The position numbers were made by a program, and so were the translations under genes. Under the pieces are notes generated by a model that saw nothing but the letters and a program-made list of their open reading frames with translations, was not told where the DNA came from and made no database searches. DNA of 64,000 bases, from NCBI GenBank assembly GCA_039972875.1, contig JBDWMA010000010.1:1-64000 (forward strand), given 5' to 3'. The DNA comes from Pseudoruegeria sp039972875 (lineage in GTDB: Bacteria; Pseudomonadota; Alphaproteobacteria; Rhodobacterales; Rhodobacteraceae). Of the stretch, positions 44,082 through 53,253 are shown one piece after another (position 1 is the first letter of the stretch; each line of letters opens with the position of its first letter).

Positions 44082-45119
44082 ATGTCGGCTGTTCTAATTG
44101 ACCCCGCCATCGTACATAAAAATTCTCCGGACGATGTTTTATTGTGTGATCCGCATTATGCATTTTCGCTGAATTCACCTCTACATCAGGAGGAAGAGCG
44201 CGAATTTTGTTCTGATATATCTGACAAGCAGCGCGCCCAGATTGAGCTTCCAAAGGCAGTGCAAGACAGCGATCCCTATTTTGAAGAATGGCGGACATGT
44301 CGCGGTGTACCGTATCAAATTTCAGCCGAAAGACCTAATGAGTCGACGAATGCAGGCATTCGAGACGCGTGGGATCGGCACCCAAATATCGCACGGGCGA
44401 GTTCCTTTGGGATGCTGAATAATGCGGACAATTATTATTTCTATCGAAAACCGCACGAACATGTTCCCGGCACGATGTTTATCGAGGCGGCACGGCAGGC
44501 GTGTTATTTTCATAGCTATACGGTTTTGGACATCCCCAAGAAGCAAGTTACGCTGACTTTGGATGAATTAAATTCACGGTTTTTCAGTTACGCAGAGCTG
44601 ATGTATCCGGTTGAAATTGTCGTCGATGAAATCAAGAGCTACGATTCAAATAAACCCAATCGAATTTTTCTAAGAGCGTCATTTTATCAGCGTGAGAAAT
44701 TGTTTGCGATTGTTGATTCCAAAATCAACGTTATTGATTTGGACGTCTTTAAAAAAATCAGAAATGTATTTCTGTTTTCGAGCGATTGGTATCGGCCAAT
44801 TGCTGCAGGGCGTGTCACGGCGGTGATTTCAGATACAAGTGATAACACATATGCTGTTGATCTTACTGGAATTTCAAAGACAGGTTGCATTACTTCTGCA
44901 GCCAACCTTGATCCGGCATCAATCCAAAAAGTGCGAATTGAAGGAAGCAACTCTTTGGAATTGAACGCAACACTGGTCAGCGCGGGCGCGGACACACTTA
45001 AATTGCGTTTCGATAATATGACGGGTGAATCTACCTTGGCCCTGGGAGAGATCATCAAACGCAACTTTGTGTACCTCGGACAAACACCAGAAACACAAAT
45101 TGTTGACGCATCATGCTAA
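44082..45119 (+). CDS. AfsA-like hotdog protein (butyrolactone-synthase family)
   Basis: A 345-residue protein with the AfsA signature HEHVPGTMFIEAARQACYF at about residues 127-145, the core of the A-factor biosynthesis hotdog domain. A second, weaker hotdog-like half follows. In Streptomyces AfsA joins a beta-ketoacyl chain to dihydroxyacetone phosphate to make gamma-butyrolactone signals, while other family members have no known reaction. A strong AGGAGG precedes ATG 44082. It is the first gene of the biosynthetic cluster and overlaps the next gene by seven bases. Dehydratase-like activity, as in other hotdog proteins, is the alternative. Confidence 0.85.
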   Translation: MSAVLIDPAIVHKNSPDDVLLCDPHYAFSLNSPLHQEEEREFCSDISDKQRAQIELPKAVQDSDPYFEEWRTCRGVPYQISAERPNESTNAGIRDAWDRHPNIARASSFGMLNNADNYYFYRKPHEHVPGTMFIEAARQACYFHSYTVLDIPKKQVTLTLDELNSRFFSYAELMYPVEIVVDEIKSYDSNKPNRIFLRASFYQREKLFAIVDSKINVIDLDVFKKIRNVFLFSSDWYRPIAAGRVTAVISDTSDNTYAVDLTGISKTGCITSAANLDPASIQKVRIEGSNSLELNATLVSAGADTLKLRFDNMTGESTLALGEIIKRNFVYLGQTPETQIVDASC

Positions 45120-46231
45120 AATCTCGTTTCCCAAACGCGATGCTGCCGATGGAATTCGGCAACGGACGACCAATGCAAAACCGGTTGTTCTTTTCGTCGA
45201 TGGGTCTTGATTTATGCGACCGGGATGGGCTCCCCAAACCCGACTTCTTTAAACTGTACGAGTCTCTGATTGAGGGCGGTTGCGGGTTTGGCTTTCTATG
45301 CAATGCTTCGGTCGATCTGGCGTCGCGGTACAATTCAAAGGGCCTGAAAATAGTCTCTGAACGACATGTAGAGGCCCTTGCTCCGCTATTTGATTTTGCC
45401 CGCTCTCGCGGGGTTTCTCTTGGGGTGCAATTGCAGCATTACGGGGCGCAAGCGGCTGATGCTGACGCTACAACACCCTCACCGCGAATGTCAGAGGAAG
45501 CGATTGAAGACTGTATCGGTCAATTTGTTCGAGCTGCATTGTTAGCGCGCCAGGCCGGTGCTCCGATGGTGCAATTGCAAGCCGCGAACGGATATCTTCT
45601 TAGCAGTTTTCTATCCCCGTACACAAACCACCGTACGGACGCATGGGGTGGGACACCAACCAAACGCGCTCGCTTAGTTGTTACGATTGTTGACAGAATT
45701 CTGCAGGCCACGCAGGGCGATTTGGCGGTTAGCATCCGACTAGGCATTGATGACGGTCTCGGGGATGCAGGCCAACAACCCGCGTTTTTGACACAAGTTG
45801 TTCAAGACTTAGAACAGGCGGGTGTCGCCTCGATCGAATGTTCTGTTGGTCTGCGTAAAACATTCGGATCCTTCTTTAGCAACAATGACAAAACACTCGA
45901 AATTTTGCGAAACGGTTGTCGTTTGCTTGGGCATGATCTGCGCATTCCGATTGGCTTTACTGGGTCTGTCGTATCGGTTGCGCAGGCAGACGAAATTATC
46001 GGTGCAGGTGATGCCGACTTTGTCGGCTTTGCACGTGCTGTACTGGCGGACAATCAGCTGGTGGCCAAAGAACTGGCTGGGGATTTCGATGCCGTTCATA
46101 GATGTCTGGGCGATGCTTTTTGCTTTCGTGACAAAAAAGAGACCACAGCAGATCGGGTCTTTTGCTGTGTCAATCCCGCTTACTCCAGACCCAAACGACT
46201 TCAGGATTTATACGAGGACGGTCTTAGATGA
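45113..46231 (+). CDS. Old Yellow Enzyme-type flavin oxidoreductase
   Basis: A 372-residue NADH:flavin oxidoreductase barrel. It has the QLQHYGAQA strand with the substrate-binding His, SPYTNHRTDAWGG, an Arg in SIRLGIDDG, and GFARAVLADNQL near the FMN phosphate. The C-terminal RCLGDAFC ... CCVNPAYSR resembles the iron-sulfur site of 2,4-dienoyl-CoA reductases, but the Cys spacing is broken and the extra NAD(P) domain is missing. It probably reduces an activated C=C bond, such as a butenolide or enoyl group. It is coupled to both neighbours by overlaps. Confidence 0.88.
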   Translation: MLKSRFPNAMLPMEFGNGRPMQNRLFFSSMGLDLCDRDGLPKPDFFKLYESLIEGGCGFGFLCNASVDLASRYNSKGLKIVSERHVEALAPLFDFARSRGVSLGVQLQHYGAQAADADATTPSPRMSEEAIEDCIGQFVRAALLARQAGAPMVQLQAANGYLLSSFLSPYTNHRTDAWGGTPTKRARLVVTIVDRILQATQGDLAVSIRLGIDDGLGDAGQQPAFLTQVVQDLEQAGVASIECSVGLRKTFGSFFSNNDKTLEILRNGCRLLGHDLRIPIGFTGSVVSVAQADEIIGAGDADFVGFARAVLADNQLVAKELAGDFDAVHRCLGDAFCFRDKKETTADRVFCCVNPAYSRPKRLQDLYEDGLR

Positions 46232-47001
46232 AATTTGAGGGAAAAGTTGCTTTGGTTGCTGGCGGCACGCGCGGCATCGGGCTGAACGTAACTCAGGCGC
46301 TGATCGCGGCAGGTGCGACGTGTTATATCACCGGGCGCACCGCCGAAGACGGCAAAGCGGCGCAAAAGGCACTGGGAGAAAAATGTGTCTTTCTGCAATG
46401 TGACGCAACAGACGAAGATGATGTTGCGGCGGTTTTTGAAACCATCCGCGCGCGGCACGCGCATCTGAATTTCGCCGTAAATTGTCTTGGTGTAACGGGT
46501 AAACATAAAGCCGTCCGCGATGTGGATGTGCCAGCCTGGCAACATATGTTGACGGTCAATCTGATGGGGCCGTTGATCTTGATGCGTGATGAAATCAAGA
46601 TGATGGAGTGCACACCGGAGAGCTCGATTGTCAATGTATCGTCCTGTGCGGGTTTGATGGGAACTGCGACCCAAAGCGCTTATTCCTCCAGCAAAGCGGC
46701 GCTGAACATGTTGACGCAAGTGGCGGCTTTAGAATGTGCTACGGCTGATAACGACGAACACTATCCTGTGCGCGTAAACGCGGTGTGTCCGGGGCCGACA
46801 TTGGGTGGCATGAATTCCGAGGAACGCCTGCGGGCAAATCCGGAATCCACCAAACGCAAACTTCAGATCACCGCGATGAAACGCTTTGCGCAGCCCGATG
46901 AAATTACGTCGTCAATCTTGTTTTTGCTTAGCGATTCCTCGTCTTACATGACTGGAACAATTCTGCCTGTAGATGGTGGGTTTTCCACCGGTAAATTTTA
47001 A
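46228..47001 (+). CDS. Short-chain dehydrogenase/reductase (FabG-like)
   Basis: A 257-residue classical SDR with AGGTRGIGLNV for the cofactor, NCLGVTG, catalytic Ser in NVSSCAG and Tyr/Lys in AYSSSKAAL. The C-terminal VDGGFSTGKF is typical of the FabG group, so a 3-ketoacyl or similar ketone reduction is likely. It overlaps the Old Yellow Enzyme gene by ATGA. Confidence 0.9.
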   Translation: MKFEGKVALVAGGTRGIGLNVTQALIAAGATCYITGRTAEDGKAAQKALGEKCVFLQCDATDEDDVAAVFETIRARHAHLNFAVNCLGVTGKHKAVRDVDVPAWQHMLTVNLMGPLILMRDEIKMMECTPESSIVNVSSCAGLMGTATQSAYSSSKAALNMLTQVAALECATADNDEHYPVRVNAVCPGPTLGGMNSEERLRANPESTKRKLQITAMKRFAQPDEITSSILFLLSDSSSYMTGTILPVDGGFSTGKF

Positions 47002-47022
47002 GCGCGGAAAGGAAAAGCCAAA

Positions 47023-47805
47023 ATGGGTCGAGTATTCATCACCGGAGTAAGCAGCGGCATTGGCGAAGCGCTGGCACAGCTTTACGTGTCCGAAGGGCAT
47101 AGGGTTATCGGAGTTTCGCGCCGGCCGGCCTATCGTCTCGAAACGGAAACACGGTTTCGCGGGATCAATTTCGATCTGTCAGATTTAGATAATTACGAGA
47201 CTTTGGATGAACTCGGATTGGCCAAAGAAATCAACGATGGGTTTGACACCGTCATTCTGAACGCTGGCGTCAGTGGTAAGGTACCTGCCCGAGGAGAAGA
47301 GTTTTCATTGGATGAACTTCAGCATGTTCTGGCTGTCAATGTGTTGGCGAACAAACTGTTGCTTGATCGAATTTTGGGTGGGCCGGTGCGGCCAAAAACT
47401 TGCATGGTGTCGGCGTCAATGGCTGGAGTACGTTTTCGCGAAGGAACTTTGCCCTACAGTGTCAGCAAAGCGGCGTTGACGGCGATGGCGGGTGTGTATG
47501 CGCAGGAAAACACGGATATCTTCTTTGCTGTTCTGGGCCTGTGCAACGTTAACACAGACCTGTCGCGTCAGGTAAGTTTCGGCCCTCGAACGAACAGTTT
47601 TCCAGAACTAAAATCTCTGCAAAAACGCGCTTTGACGGACAATTACATGGTCACCCCAGAACAGCGCGCTCGCGATGTTTTTGCGATCCTGAATACGCCC
47701 CAATCTTATGACATCCGCAGTGGCGAATTCGTGGATATACGTTCCATTTTGCAAAAACCCGCGGCCGCACAACCGATCCTTCAGACAGTTATTGGAACGC
47801 CGTAA
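47023..47805 (+). CDS. Short-chain dehydrogenase/reductase
   Basis: A 260-residue SDR distinct from the preceding one. It has ITGVSSGIGEALA, NAGVSG and YSVSKAALTAM with the catalytic Tyr and Lys. An AAAGG lies upstream of ATG 47023. The long C-terminal part after residue 185 does not follow the FabG pattern, so its substrate probably differs. It ends one base before the first carrier-protein gene. Confidence 0.88.
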   Translation: MGRVFITGVSSGIGEALAQLYVSEGHRVIGVSRRPAYRLETETRFRGINFDLSDLDNYETLDELGLAKEINDGFDTVILNAGVSGKVPARGEEFSLDELQHVLAVNVLANKLLLDRILGGPVRPKTCMVSASMAGVRFREGTLPYSVSKAALTAMAGVYAQENTDIFFAVLGLCNVNTDLSRQVSFGPRTNSFPELKSLQKRALTDNYMVTPEQRARDVFAILNTPQSYDIRSGEFVDIRSILQKPAAAQPILQTVIGTP

Positions 47806-47806
47806 T

Positions 47807-48118
47807 ATGCTTGATCAACTTCCCCGTATAATCTCAGACGCCATCGCACAGCAGAACATCCTGCTTGAAGCTCCGATCGATCTATCAGAGGGGCCCAACA
47901 GCCCTCTTTACGGAGTTGACAGCCAGATCGACTCGTTGACTTTGGTGTCTATTCTTGTGGACGTGGAGGCGACGGTTCTGAGCGAACTGAGCCTGACGGT
48001 GCATCTTGCTGACACCAGCGACCTGAAGGAAGATGAAAAGCCCTTCGCCACCTATGGGTCACTCTGCGCCTATACACGGACCCGTTGTGCCGCTGCATCT
48101 CGCTTGGTGTCGGTGTGA
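47807..48118 (+). CDS. Acyl carrier protein-like (carrier 1)
   Basis: A 103-residue carrier protein. The phosphopantetheine site is Ser43 in GVDSQIDSLTLVSIL. The frame is open upstream, but ATG 47807 directly follows the SDR stop codon. It is slightly longer than standard carriers, and its residues after about 85 are basic. Its stop overlaps the start of the acyl-activating enzyme (TGATG), so the two probably work as a pair. Confidence 0.82.
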   Translation: MLDQLPRIISDAIAQQNILLEAPIDLSEGPNSPLYGVDSQIDSLTLVSILVDVEATVLSELSLTVHLADTSDLKEDEKPFATYGSLCAYTRTRCAAASRLVSV

Positions 48119-49482
48119 TGAAAGACGTTATCAATATTCCAAAGGTTGAGACGTGTGAGGCGCTGCTGAAACATCTGGTCGCCGCAGACGACAACGCTGC
48201 ACTGATCCAATCCAGTGGGGCTACAAGCTATGCCCGTCTGTGTGAAATGATATCCAATGACCGCGAATTACTGCGGGCTCAAGGTGTGGCTGGCGCGGCG
48301 GTCCTATTTGTATCCGAATTTAGTGCACGCAACATCAGCCTGCTTATTTCATTGTGGTTGGAAAACAATGTTGTTGCCCTGTCGATGTCACGCCAGCCAG
48401 ACCGTGTGCAGACGTTGTCACACGCGACGGGGGCCGCATTCGTCATTTCTGTGTCCGATGAAACGAATGTTGAAATCACCGAACAGATAGATCGGGATTT
48501 GCCACCCAATGTTGCGACTCTTATCAATGCAAAAGAGCCCGGATTTGTGGTGTTTTCTTCGGGTACGACGGGGCCTGCCAAAGGTGTAGTGCACAGATTG
48601 CAGCCATTTCTGGAACGCTACCAAAATGACGCCGACGTGGGAACAATGCTCGCGTTTATGTCGTTCGATCACATTGGCGGTCTTGCGACTTTGTTTCATG
48701 TTCTACTAACGCATGGCACGCTGGTAATTCCGGATGAGAGATCACCGCAGGAATTAGGGCGTTGCATCGATAAGTATTCTGTCAACACTTTGCATGTGTC
48801 GCCAACGTTGTTGAACCTTGTACTTGTCAGCGGCACGCTGGAAGGGCGCAATATTCAAAGCCTGCGAAAGGTCTATTTCGGATCTGAGCCGATGTCATTG
48901 GTTGTGCTTGATCGGGTGCGCACGCGGCTACCGGGCGTGGAATTGATACAGCTTTATGGGATGTCAGAAACCGGGGTACTCCCTTGCTCAAATAAGCCAA
49001 ATGAAAACACATGGCTCCAAGTGCAAACGCCGGGATACAGCGTCGAAGTGATCGATGGTGTGTGCAACATTCGCAGCAAAACTCTGATGCTTGGCTACTT
49101 GACGGATGAAGATAGCCTGCCTCGCGATACACTGTTCAGCTCTGGTGATATGGGCGAGGTCGAAGGCACGTATTTTCGGATCTCCGGACGCAAAATGCAT
49201 CTGATTAACGTCGGGGGCATCAATGTCAGCCCCACGGATGTCGAGCAGGTGATAGAAACATGCGACAATATCGCGGATGTCAGCGTAAGCGGAGCAGATA
49301 GCCCTATTCTTGGGCAGGTGGTGGCGGCCAGTGTTGTTCTAAAGAAACCTGAAACGCTCTCAGAGCTGAAGGCTCGGCTTTATCGTGAGATCAAAGGCAA
49401 GTTGACGCCGGAACAAATTCCGAGAGTCGTAACGATCAGTGAGATCCCCCTATATTCAGAACGTTTCAAGAAAAAGCGATAA
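48118..49482 (+). CDS. Acyl/aryl-activating enzyme (ANL superfamily)
   Basis: A 454-residue adenylate-forming enzyme. It has the P-loop VFSSGTTGPAKGVV (about residues 142-155), an FDHIGG stretch, YGMSETGVLPCS, and the C-terminal hinge GRKMHLINVGGINVSP. The usual A10 catalytic Lys is probably among SERFKKKR at the extreme C-terminus. It likely loads a carboxylic acid onto one of the cluster's carrier proteins. The chain is shorter than most CoA ligases. The acid cannot be predicted by eye. Confidence 0.88.
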   Translation: MKDVINIPKVETCEALLKHLVAADDNAALIQSSGATSYARLCEMISNDRELLRAQGVAGAAVLFVSEFSARNISLLISLWLENNVVALSMSRQPDRVQTLSHATGAAFVISVSDETNVEITEQIDRDLPPNVATLINAKEPGFVVFSSGTTGPAKGVVHRLQPFLERYQNDADVGTMLAFMSFDHIGGLATLFHVLLTHGTLVIPDERSPQELGRCIDKYSVNTLHVSPTLLNLVLVSGTLEGRNIQSLRKVYFGSEPMSLVVLDRVRTRLPGVELIQLYGMSETGVLPCSNKPNENTWLQVQTPGYSVEVIDGVCNIRSKTLMLGYLTDEDSLPRDTLFSSGDMGEVEGTYFRISGRKMHLINVGGINVSPTDVEQVIETCDNIADVSVSGADSPILGQVVAASVVLKKPETLSELKARLYREIKGKLTPEQIPRVVTISEIPLYSERFKKKR

Positions 49483-49524
49483 TTCAATTTCGGAAAATTT
49501 CAACTAAATGAGGAAGTCATTATC

Positions 49525-49773
49525 ATGATCAATACTGATGAAATTAGAAAACACATTGCGCAACTGACGTCTGTGTCCCTCGACATTTTGACAGACGGAA
49601 AACGCCTAGACGAACTGGATGATTGGGATTCTATGGCAATGGTAGGAACGGCTGCGATGATTTTTGAATTGACCAACCAGACCGTTGATTTGGATGCGGT
49701 CGAAGCACTAAAGACCTATGGTGACATCGTGAAATTAGCGTTAGCAAATGCCCCGGAATCGGTGATGCCATGA
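49525..49773 (+). CDS. Acyl carrier protein (carrier 2)
   Basis: An 82-residue acidic carrier protein with the phosphopantetheine Ser36 in LDDWDSMAMV. The length is that of a stand-alone ACP. AGGAAG precedes ATG 49525, and the stop overlaps the ketosynthase start by ATGA, so it likely feeds that enzyme. Confidence 0.88.
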   Translation: MINTDEIRKHIAQLTSVSLDILTDGKRLDELDDWDSMAMVGTAAMIFELTNQTVDLDAVEALKTYGDIVKLALANAPESVMP

Positions 49774-50837
49774 GCGGGCGCAACATTTCCAATATTAACC
49801 TGCGCGCGGTCGCAACGGCGGTGCCCGAGCATATCGTAACCGGCGCCGATTTCGCGGCACTGTTTGGCGAAAATGAAGCAGCGCGCATTTCTAAGGGTAC
49901 TGGCATTCAGTCCGTGCGCGAAGGAAAAGGCCTAAAAACGTCTGATCTCATCATTGCGGCCTGCCAAAGCCTGTTCGATAGCGGTGTTGTCGGCGCGGAT
50001 GAGATCGATGGTGTGGTCGTCACCACTCAGACGCCAGATTCCTGGAGCCCAGGCACTAGTTTTGCGATTCAAGACCGGCTAAATTTGGCAAAGGATTGTT
50101 TTCTAACGGATATCACGGCTGGTTGTGCCGGCTATATCACTGCGCTTGCGCAGGGCAGTGCGCTTGTATCTGCAGGCGTTTGCAAAAAGGTTTTGGTGTG
50201 CACCGGTGATATCACCACACAGCTAATTGATGAGCGCGACAGACATGTTCGAATGTTGTTTGGGGATGCTGCTTCGGTCACATTGATCGAAACAGGCACC
50301 GACAGCATCGATTTTGTGAGTGGTGCCGATGGCAGTGGGTCCGCCGCATTGGGGGTTACGGTTGATTACGGAACCCGCACAGAGTCTACGCCGTTGCGCA
50401 CCATTGGCAATCTGCATATGGACGGAACGGCGGTGATGAATTTCGCGCTGGCGACCGTCCCGGCCACGATCAAAGATCTCTGCGCGGCCAGCGATTTGCA
50501 ATTAGACGATATTGATCTTTTGGTGCTGCATCAGGCGAATGAATTCATCATCAATTACCTGCGTCGGATGATCGGAATTGCATCCGAAAAACTGCCTGTA
50601 GATGTAGATGGATTGGGCAACACAAGCTCGACATCGATTCCCTATGTTTTGTCGCGACATGAAAACATAGGTACTGCGAAGGCAAAATCCGTTGTTTTGT
50701 GCGGGTTTGGTGCTGGTCTATCATGGGGGGCCATGCGCGTTGACCTGTCTAAGATGACCAGTGTTGCTCCGGTTGTTGTCAACGCAGCAAATGCGGCTCG
50801 TGTGACCCCACCCCCGGCCGTCACCGCGGCGGAGTAA
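49770..50837 (+). CDS. 3-oxoacyl-ACP synthase III (FabH-like)
   Basis: A 355-residue ketosynthase III with the full catalytic triad: Cys119 in ITAGCAGY, His254 in LHQAN and Asn284 in GNTSSTSIP. FabH-type enzymes make the first carbon-carbon bond with a malonyl carrier, but members in secondary metabolism also transfer acyl groups to oxygen or nitrogen. The last 25 residues are Ala/Pro/Val rich and lie outside the fold. Its partner is probably the carrier 2 product. Confidence 0.93.
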   Translation: MSGRNISNINLRAVATAVPEHIVTGADFAALFGENEAARISKGTGIQSVREGKGLKTSDLIIAACQSLFDSGVVGADEIDGVVVTTQTPDSWSPGTSFAIQDRLNLAKDCFLTDITAGCAGYITALAQGSALVSAGVCKKVLVCTGDITTQLIDERDRHVRMLFGDAASVTLIETGTDSIDFVSGADGSGSAALGVTVDYGTRTESTPLRTIGNLHMDGTAVMNFALATVPATIKDLCAASDLQLDDIDLLVLHQANEFIINYLRRMIGIASEKLPVDVDGLGNTSSTSIPYVLSRHENIGTAKAKSVVLCGFGAGLSWGAMRVDLSKMTSVAPVVVNAANAARVTPPPAVTAAE

Positions 50838-50892
50838 TCCAGTTTCGCACGGTCATCGACCGTGAGCGATCCCGGATACAAAGGATAATCCC

Positions 50893-51504
50893 ATGCTCGA
50901 ACATCAAACAGGCCCGGATGCAAGGATCGGCACGACAGAATTTCTGGCGGACTATTCCTTCTATGAATGTCATACCTCAGAACTGATCTCTGCACAGCCC
51001 GCGCAGATTATCGAAGCCGTCGCCTCTTTGGACATGCGCGACGACAAGCTCGCAGATTTCGCGCTCAGCCTACGCGAAATGCCAGACAGTTTGCGCCGCA
51101 AGCTAAAAGGAAGCGGACAAAGCGCATCGAAAAAGGAGTTCGGGTTTGATAGTTTTACCCTACTCAAACGAACCGATTACGAGGTTTCGAGAGGCTTAAT
51201 CGGGCGGTTCTGGAATCCGGTACTGGATCTACAAGATGTCGGTGATGTATCTGAATTCTGTGATCATTCTGATACAACGCAAGCCAAACTTGTCCTCAGG
51301 TTTCTGGTGACGGGAACCGATGGACCCAACCACCAGCTGGTGACGGAAACCTTTATCTACTGCCCGACACGCCGCACAAAATTATTTTTCACGCCCTACT
51401 GGTTTGCCATCCGGTTGATGAGTGGTTGGCTGCGCAAGCGCACGCTCACATCGATCCGTAAAACACTGACGGCCTCAAAAACACCGCCTGTAACGCCCTT
51501 ATAG
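50893..51504 (+). CDS. Uncharacterised protein of the biosynthetic cluster
   Basis: A 203-residue protein with no signal peptide. The layout is YSFYECHTSELI near the start, then FTLLKRTDYEVSRGLIGRFW, then TETFIYCPTRRTKLFF and a basic tail. This resembles DUF2867-like or SRPBCC-type ligand-binding proteins found beside lipid and polyketide genes. No catalytic motif is obvious. It could be a cyclase-like or carrier-binding helper, but that is a guess from its place between the ketosynthase and the thiamine-diphosphate enzyme. Confidence 0.75.
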   Translation: MLEHQTGPDARIGTTEFLADYSFYECHTSELISAQPAQIIEAVASLDMRDDKLADFALSLREMPDSLRRKLKGSGQSASKKEFGFDSFTLLKRTDYEVSRGLIGRFWNPVLDLQDVGDVSEFCDHSDTTQAKLVLRFLVTGTDGPNHQLVTETFIYCPTRRTKLFFTPYWFAIRLMSGWLRKRTLTSIRKTLTASKTPPVTPL

Positions 51505-51551
51505 CAAGCGCAATTGATGTCCACTTGCCCTTGATCCAGAAAGCCAAATTG

Positions 51552-53195
51552 ATGAATGTTCAGATACCCGTCGACGAAAAAAACAAAACTTATCAGACCA
51601 TCGCAAATTCGATTTTCGAACACGGGATTGATACGATTTTTGGTCTGATGGGGGATGCAAATCTCTATTTTATTGACCATTTTGTGCGCGCTTGCCGCGG
51701 CAAGTTTGTTCCTGCCGCCTATGATGGTAACGCCACGCTGATGGCGTTGGCCTATGCGCAGGTGTCTGGAAAAATTGGGGTCGCATCCGTAACCCATGGC
51801 CCGGCTTTGACCAATTCGATCACCCCACTGACGGAAGGGGCGCGGGGCAATATTCCGATGGTTCTATTCGCGGGCGATACGCCAACCGCCGATAGACGCA
51901 ACTTGCAGGACATCGATCAACGGGCCCTGGTCGCAGTGACAGGGGCCGGTTGGGAACAGGTGCGCACGCCGCAAACGGCAAGTGTTGATATCGCCCACGC
52001 CTTTTATCGAGCACGCACGGAACGGCGCCCAATTGTGCTTAACATACCGGCAGATTTTATGTGGAAGGACGTACCGCATACACCCACAGTGTATCCGGTT
52101 TTCCAAACCCCGGCATTTGTGCCCGACGGTCCGACCTTTGAAGATGCACTCGGCATGATTGCCTCCGCACGACGTCCTCTCATTTTGGCCGGCTACGGCG
52201 CGATTGACGCGAAACCCGCGTTGATTGATCTTGCCGAACGGATAGACGCCCCATTGGCAACTACGCTCCGAGCTAAGGATCTGTTTCGCGGTCACCCCAA
52301 CGCAATTGGCTTGTTTGGTACCCTCAGCACTCCAGAGGCCTATTCCATCATCGCGCAGGCCGATTGTATCATTTCCTTTGGTGCCAGCTTGCATCAATTC
52401 ACCACAGACAGAGGATTGTTGTGTAAAGGCAAGCGTATTGTGCAAGTGAATGATCGCCCGGATGAGGCGGGCCAAACCCTTCATTCTGATGCGGTGTTGA
52501 TCGCCGATGCCAAACTGACGGCCGAAAATTTTCTGATGTGGATTAACGAAGCAGAGGCTGCTCCATCCGGATTCGCGAGTGAATTCGCAGGACGCGATGT
52601 CGCGGCGCATCCGGTGCCACCCCCTCGGGCTCAGAAAACTGGCACCATCGATTTCACCACCGCTCTGAATTGGCTAGAGACCGCTTTGCCCCAAGACCGC
52701 GTGCTGGTCACTGACGGCGGGCGGTTCATGACAGAGGTCTGGTGTCATATCAGCGCCCCCGATCCGCGCAGCTTTGTATTGACCGCAAATTTTGGGGCTA
52801 TTGGATTGGGCCTGCAAGAGGCTGTTGGTGCCGCCGCCGCCGTGCCAAACCGGCCTGTGACTTTGTTTACGGGTGACGGTGGTTTCATGTTGGGCGGTAT
52901 CAACGAATTCAATACGGCTGTGCGGCTAGGGCAGGATCTGATTGTGATTGTCTGCAACGATGCGGCTTACGGCGCTGAGTATGTGCAATTCGAAGACCGT
53001 CAGATGGATCCAGCCCTGACACTTTTTGATTGGCCGTCGTTTGCGCAAGTCGCGACGTCTTTGGGAGGGCAGGGCGTCACGGTGCGCACCCTCGAGGATC
53101 TGGAGCAAGCGGGCGACGTGATCGCAAAGCGTGACGGGCCGATCTTGATCGAGCTGATGCTTGATCCAAGTGCGATGCCACGAATGCGGATCTGA
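51552..53195 (+). CDS. Thiamine-diphosphate enzyme (acetolactate synthase-like)
   Basis: A 547-residue enzyme with the three domains of the acetolactate synthase/benzoylformate decarboxylase family. The N-terminal pyrimidine domain has VASVTHGPALTN, and the C-terminal domain has the cofactor motif GDGGFM (near residues 441-446) and CNDAAYG. The catalytic Glu normally found in an RHE-x-A motif is replaced: the aligned residues read AYDGNA, with Asp58 in its place. It may decarboxylate a 2-oxo acid and join the product to a second carbonyl. An upstream in-frame TTG at 51525 was rejected in favour of ATG 51552. Confidence 0.9.
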   Translation: MNVQIPVDEKNKTYQTIANSIFEHGIDTIFGLMGDANLYFIDHFVRACRGKFVPAAYDGNATLMALAYAQVSGKIGVASVTHGPALTNSITPLTEGARGNIPMVLFAGDTPTADRRNLQDIDQRALVAVTGAGWEQVRTPQTASVDIAHAFYRARTERRPIVLNIPADFMWKDVPHTPTVYPVFQTPAFVPDGPTFEDALGMIASARRPLILAGYGAIDAKPALIDLAERIDAPLATTLRAKDLFRGHPNAIGLFGTLSTPEAYSIIAQADCIISFGASLHQFTTDRGLLCKGKRIVQVNDRPDEAGQTLHSDAVLIADAKLTAENFLMWINEAEAAPSGFASEFAGRDVAAHPVPPPRAQKTGTIDFTTALNWLETALPQDRVLVTDGGRFMTEVWCHISAPDPRSFVLTANFGAIGLGLQEAVGAAAAVPNRPVTLFTGDGGFMLGGINEFNTAVRLGQDLIVIVCNDAAYGAEYVQFEDRQMDPALTLFDWPSFAQVATSLGGQGVTVRTLEDLEQAGDVIAKRDGPILIELMLDPSAMPRMRI

Positions 53196-53253
53196 TCGAA
53201 AGCCGGATAGGTAAATGAATATCAATTATTTTGGTAAAATGGACTTCTGACAA

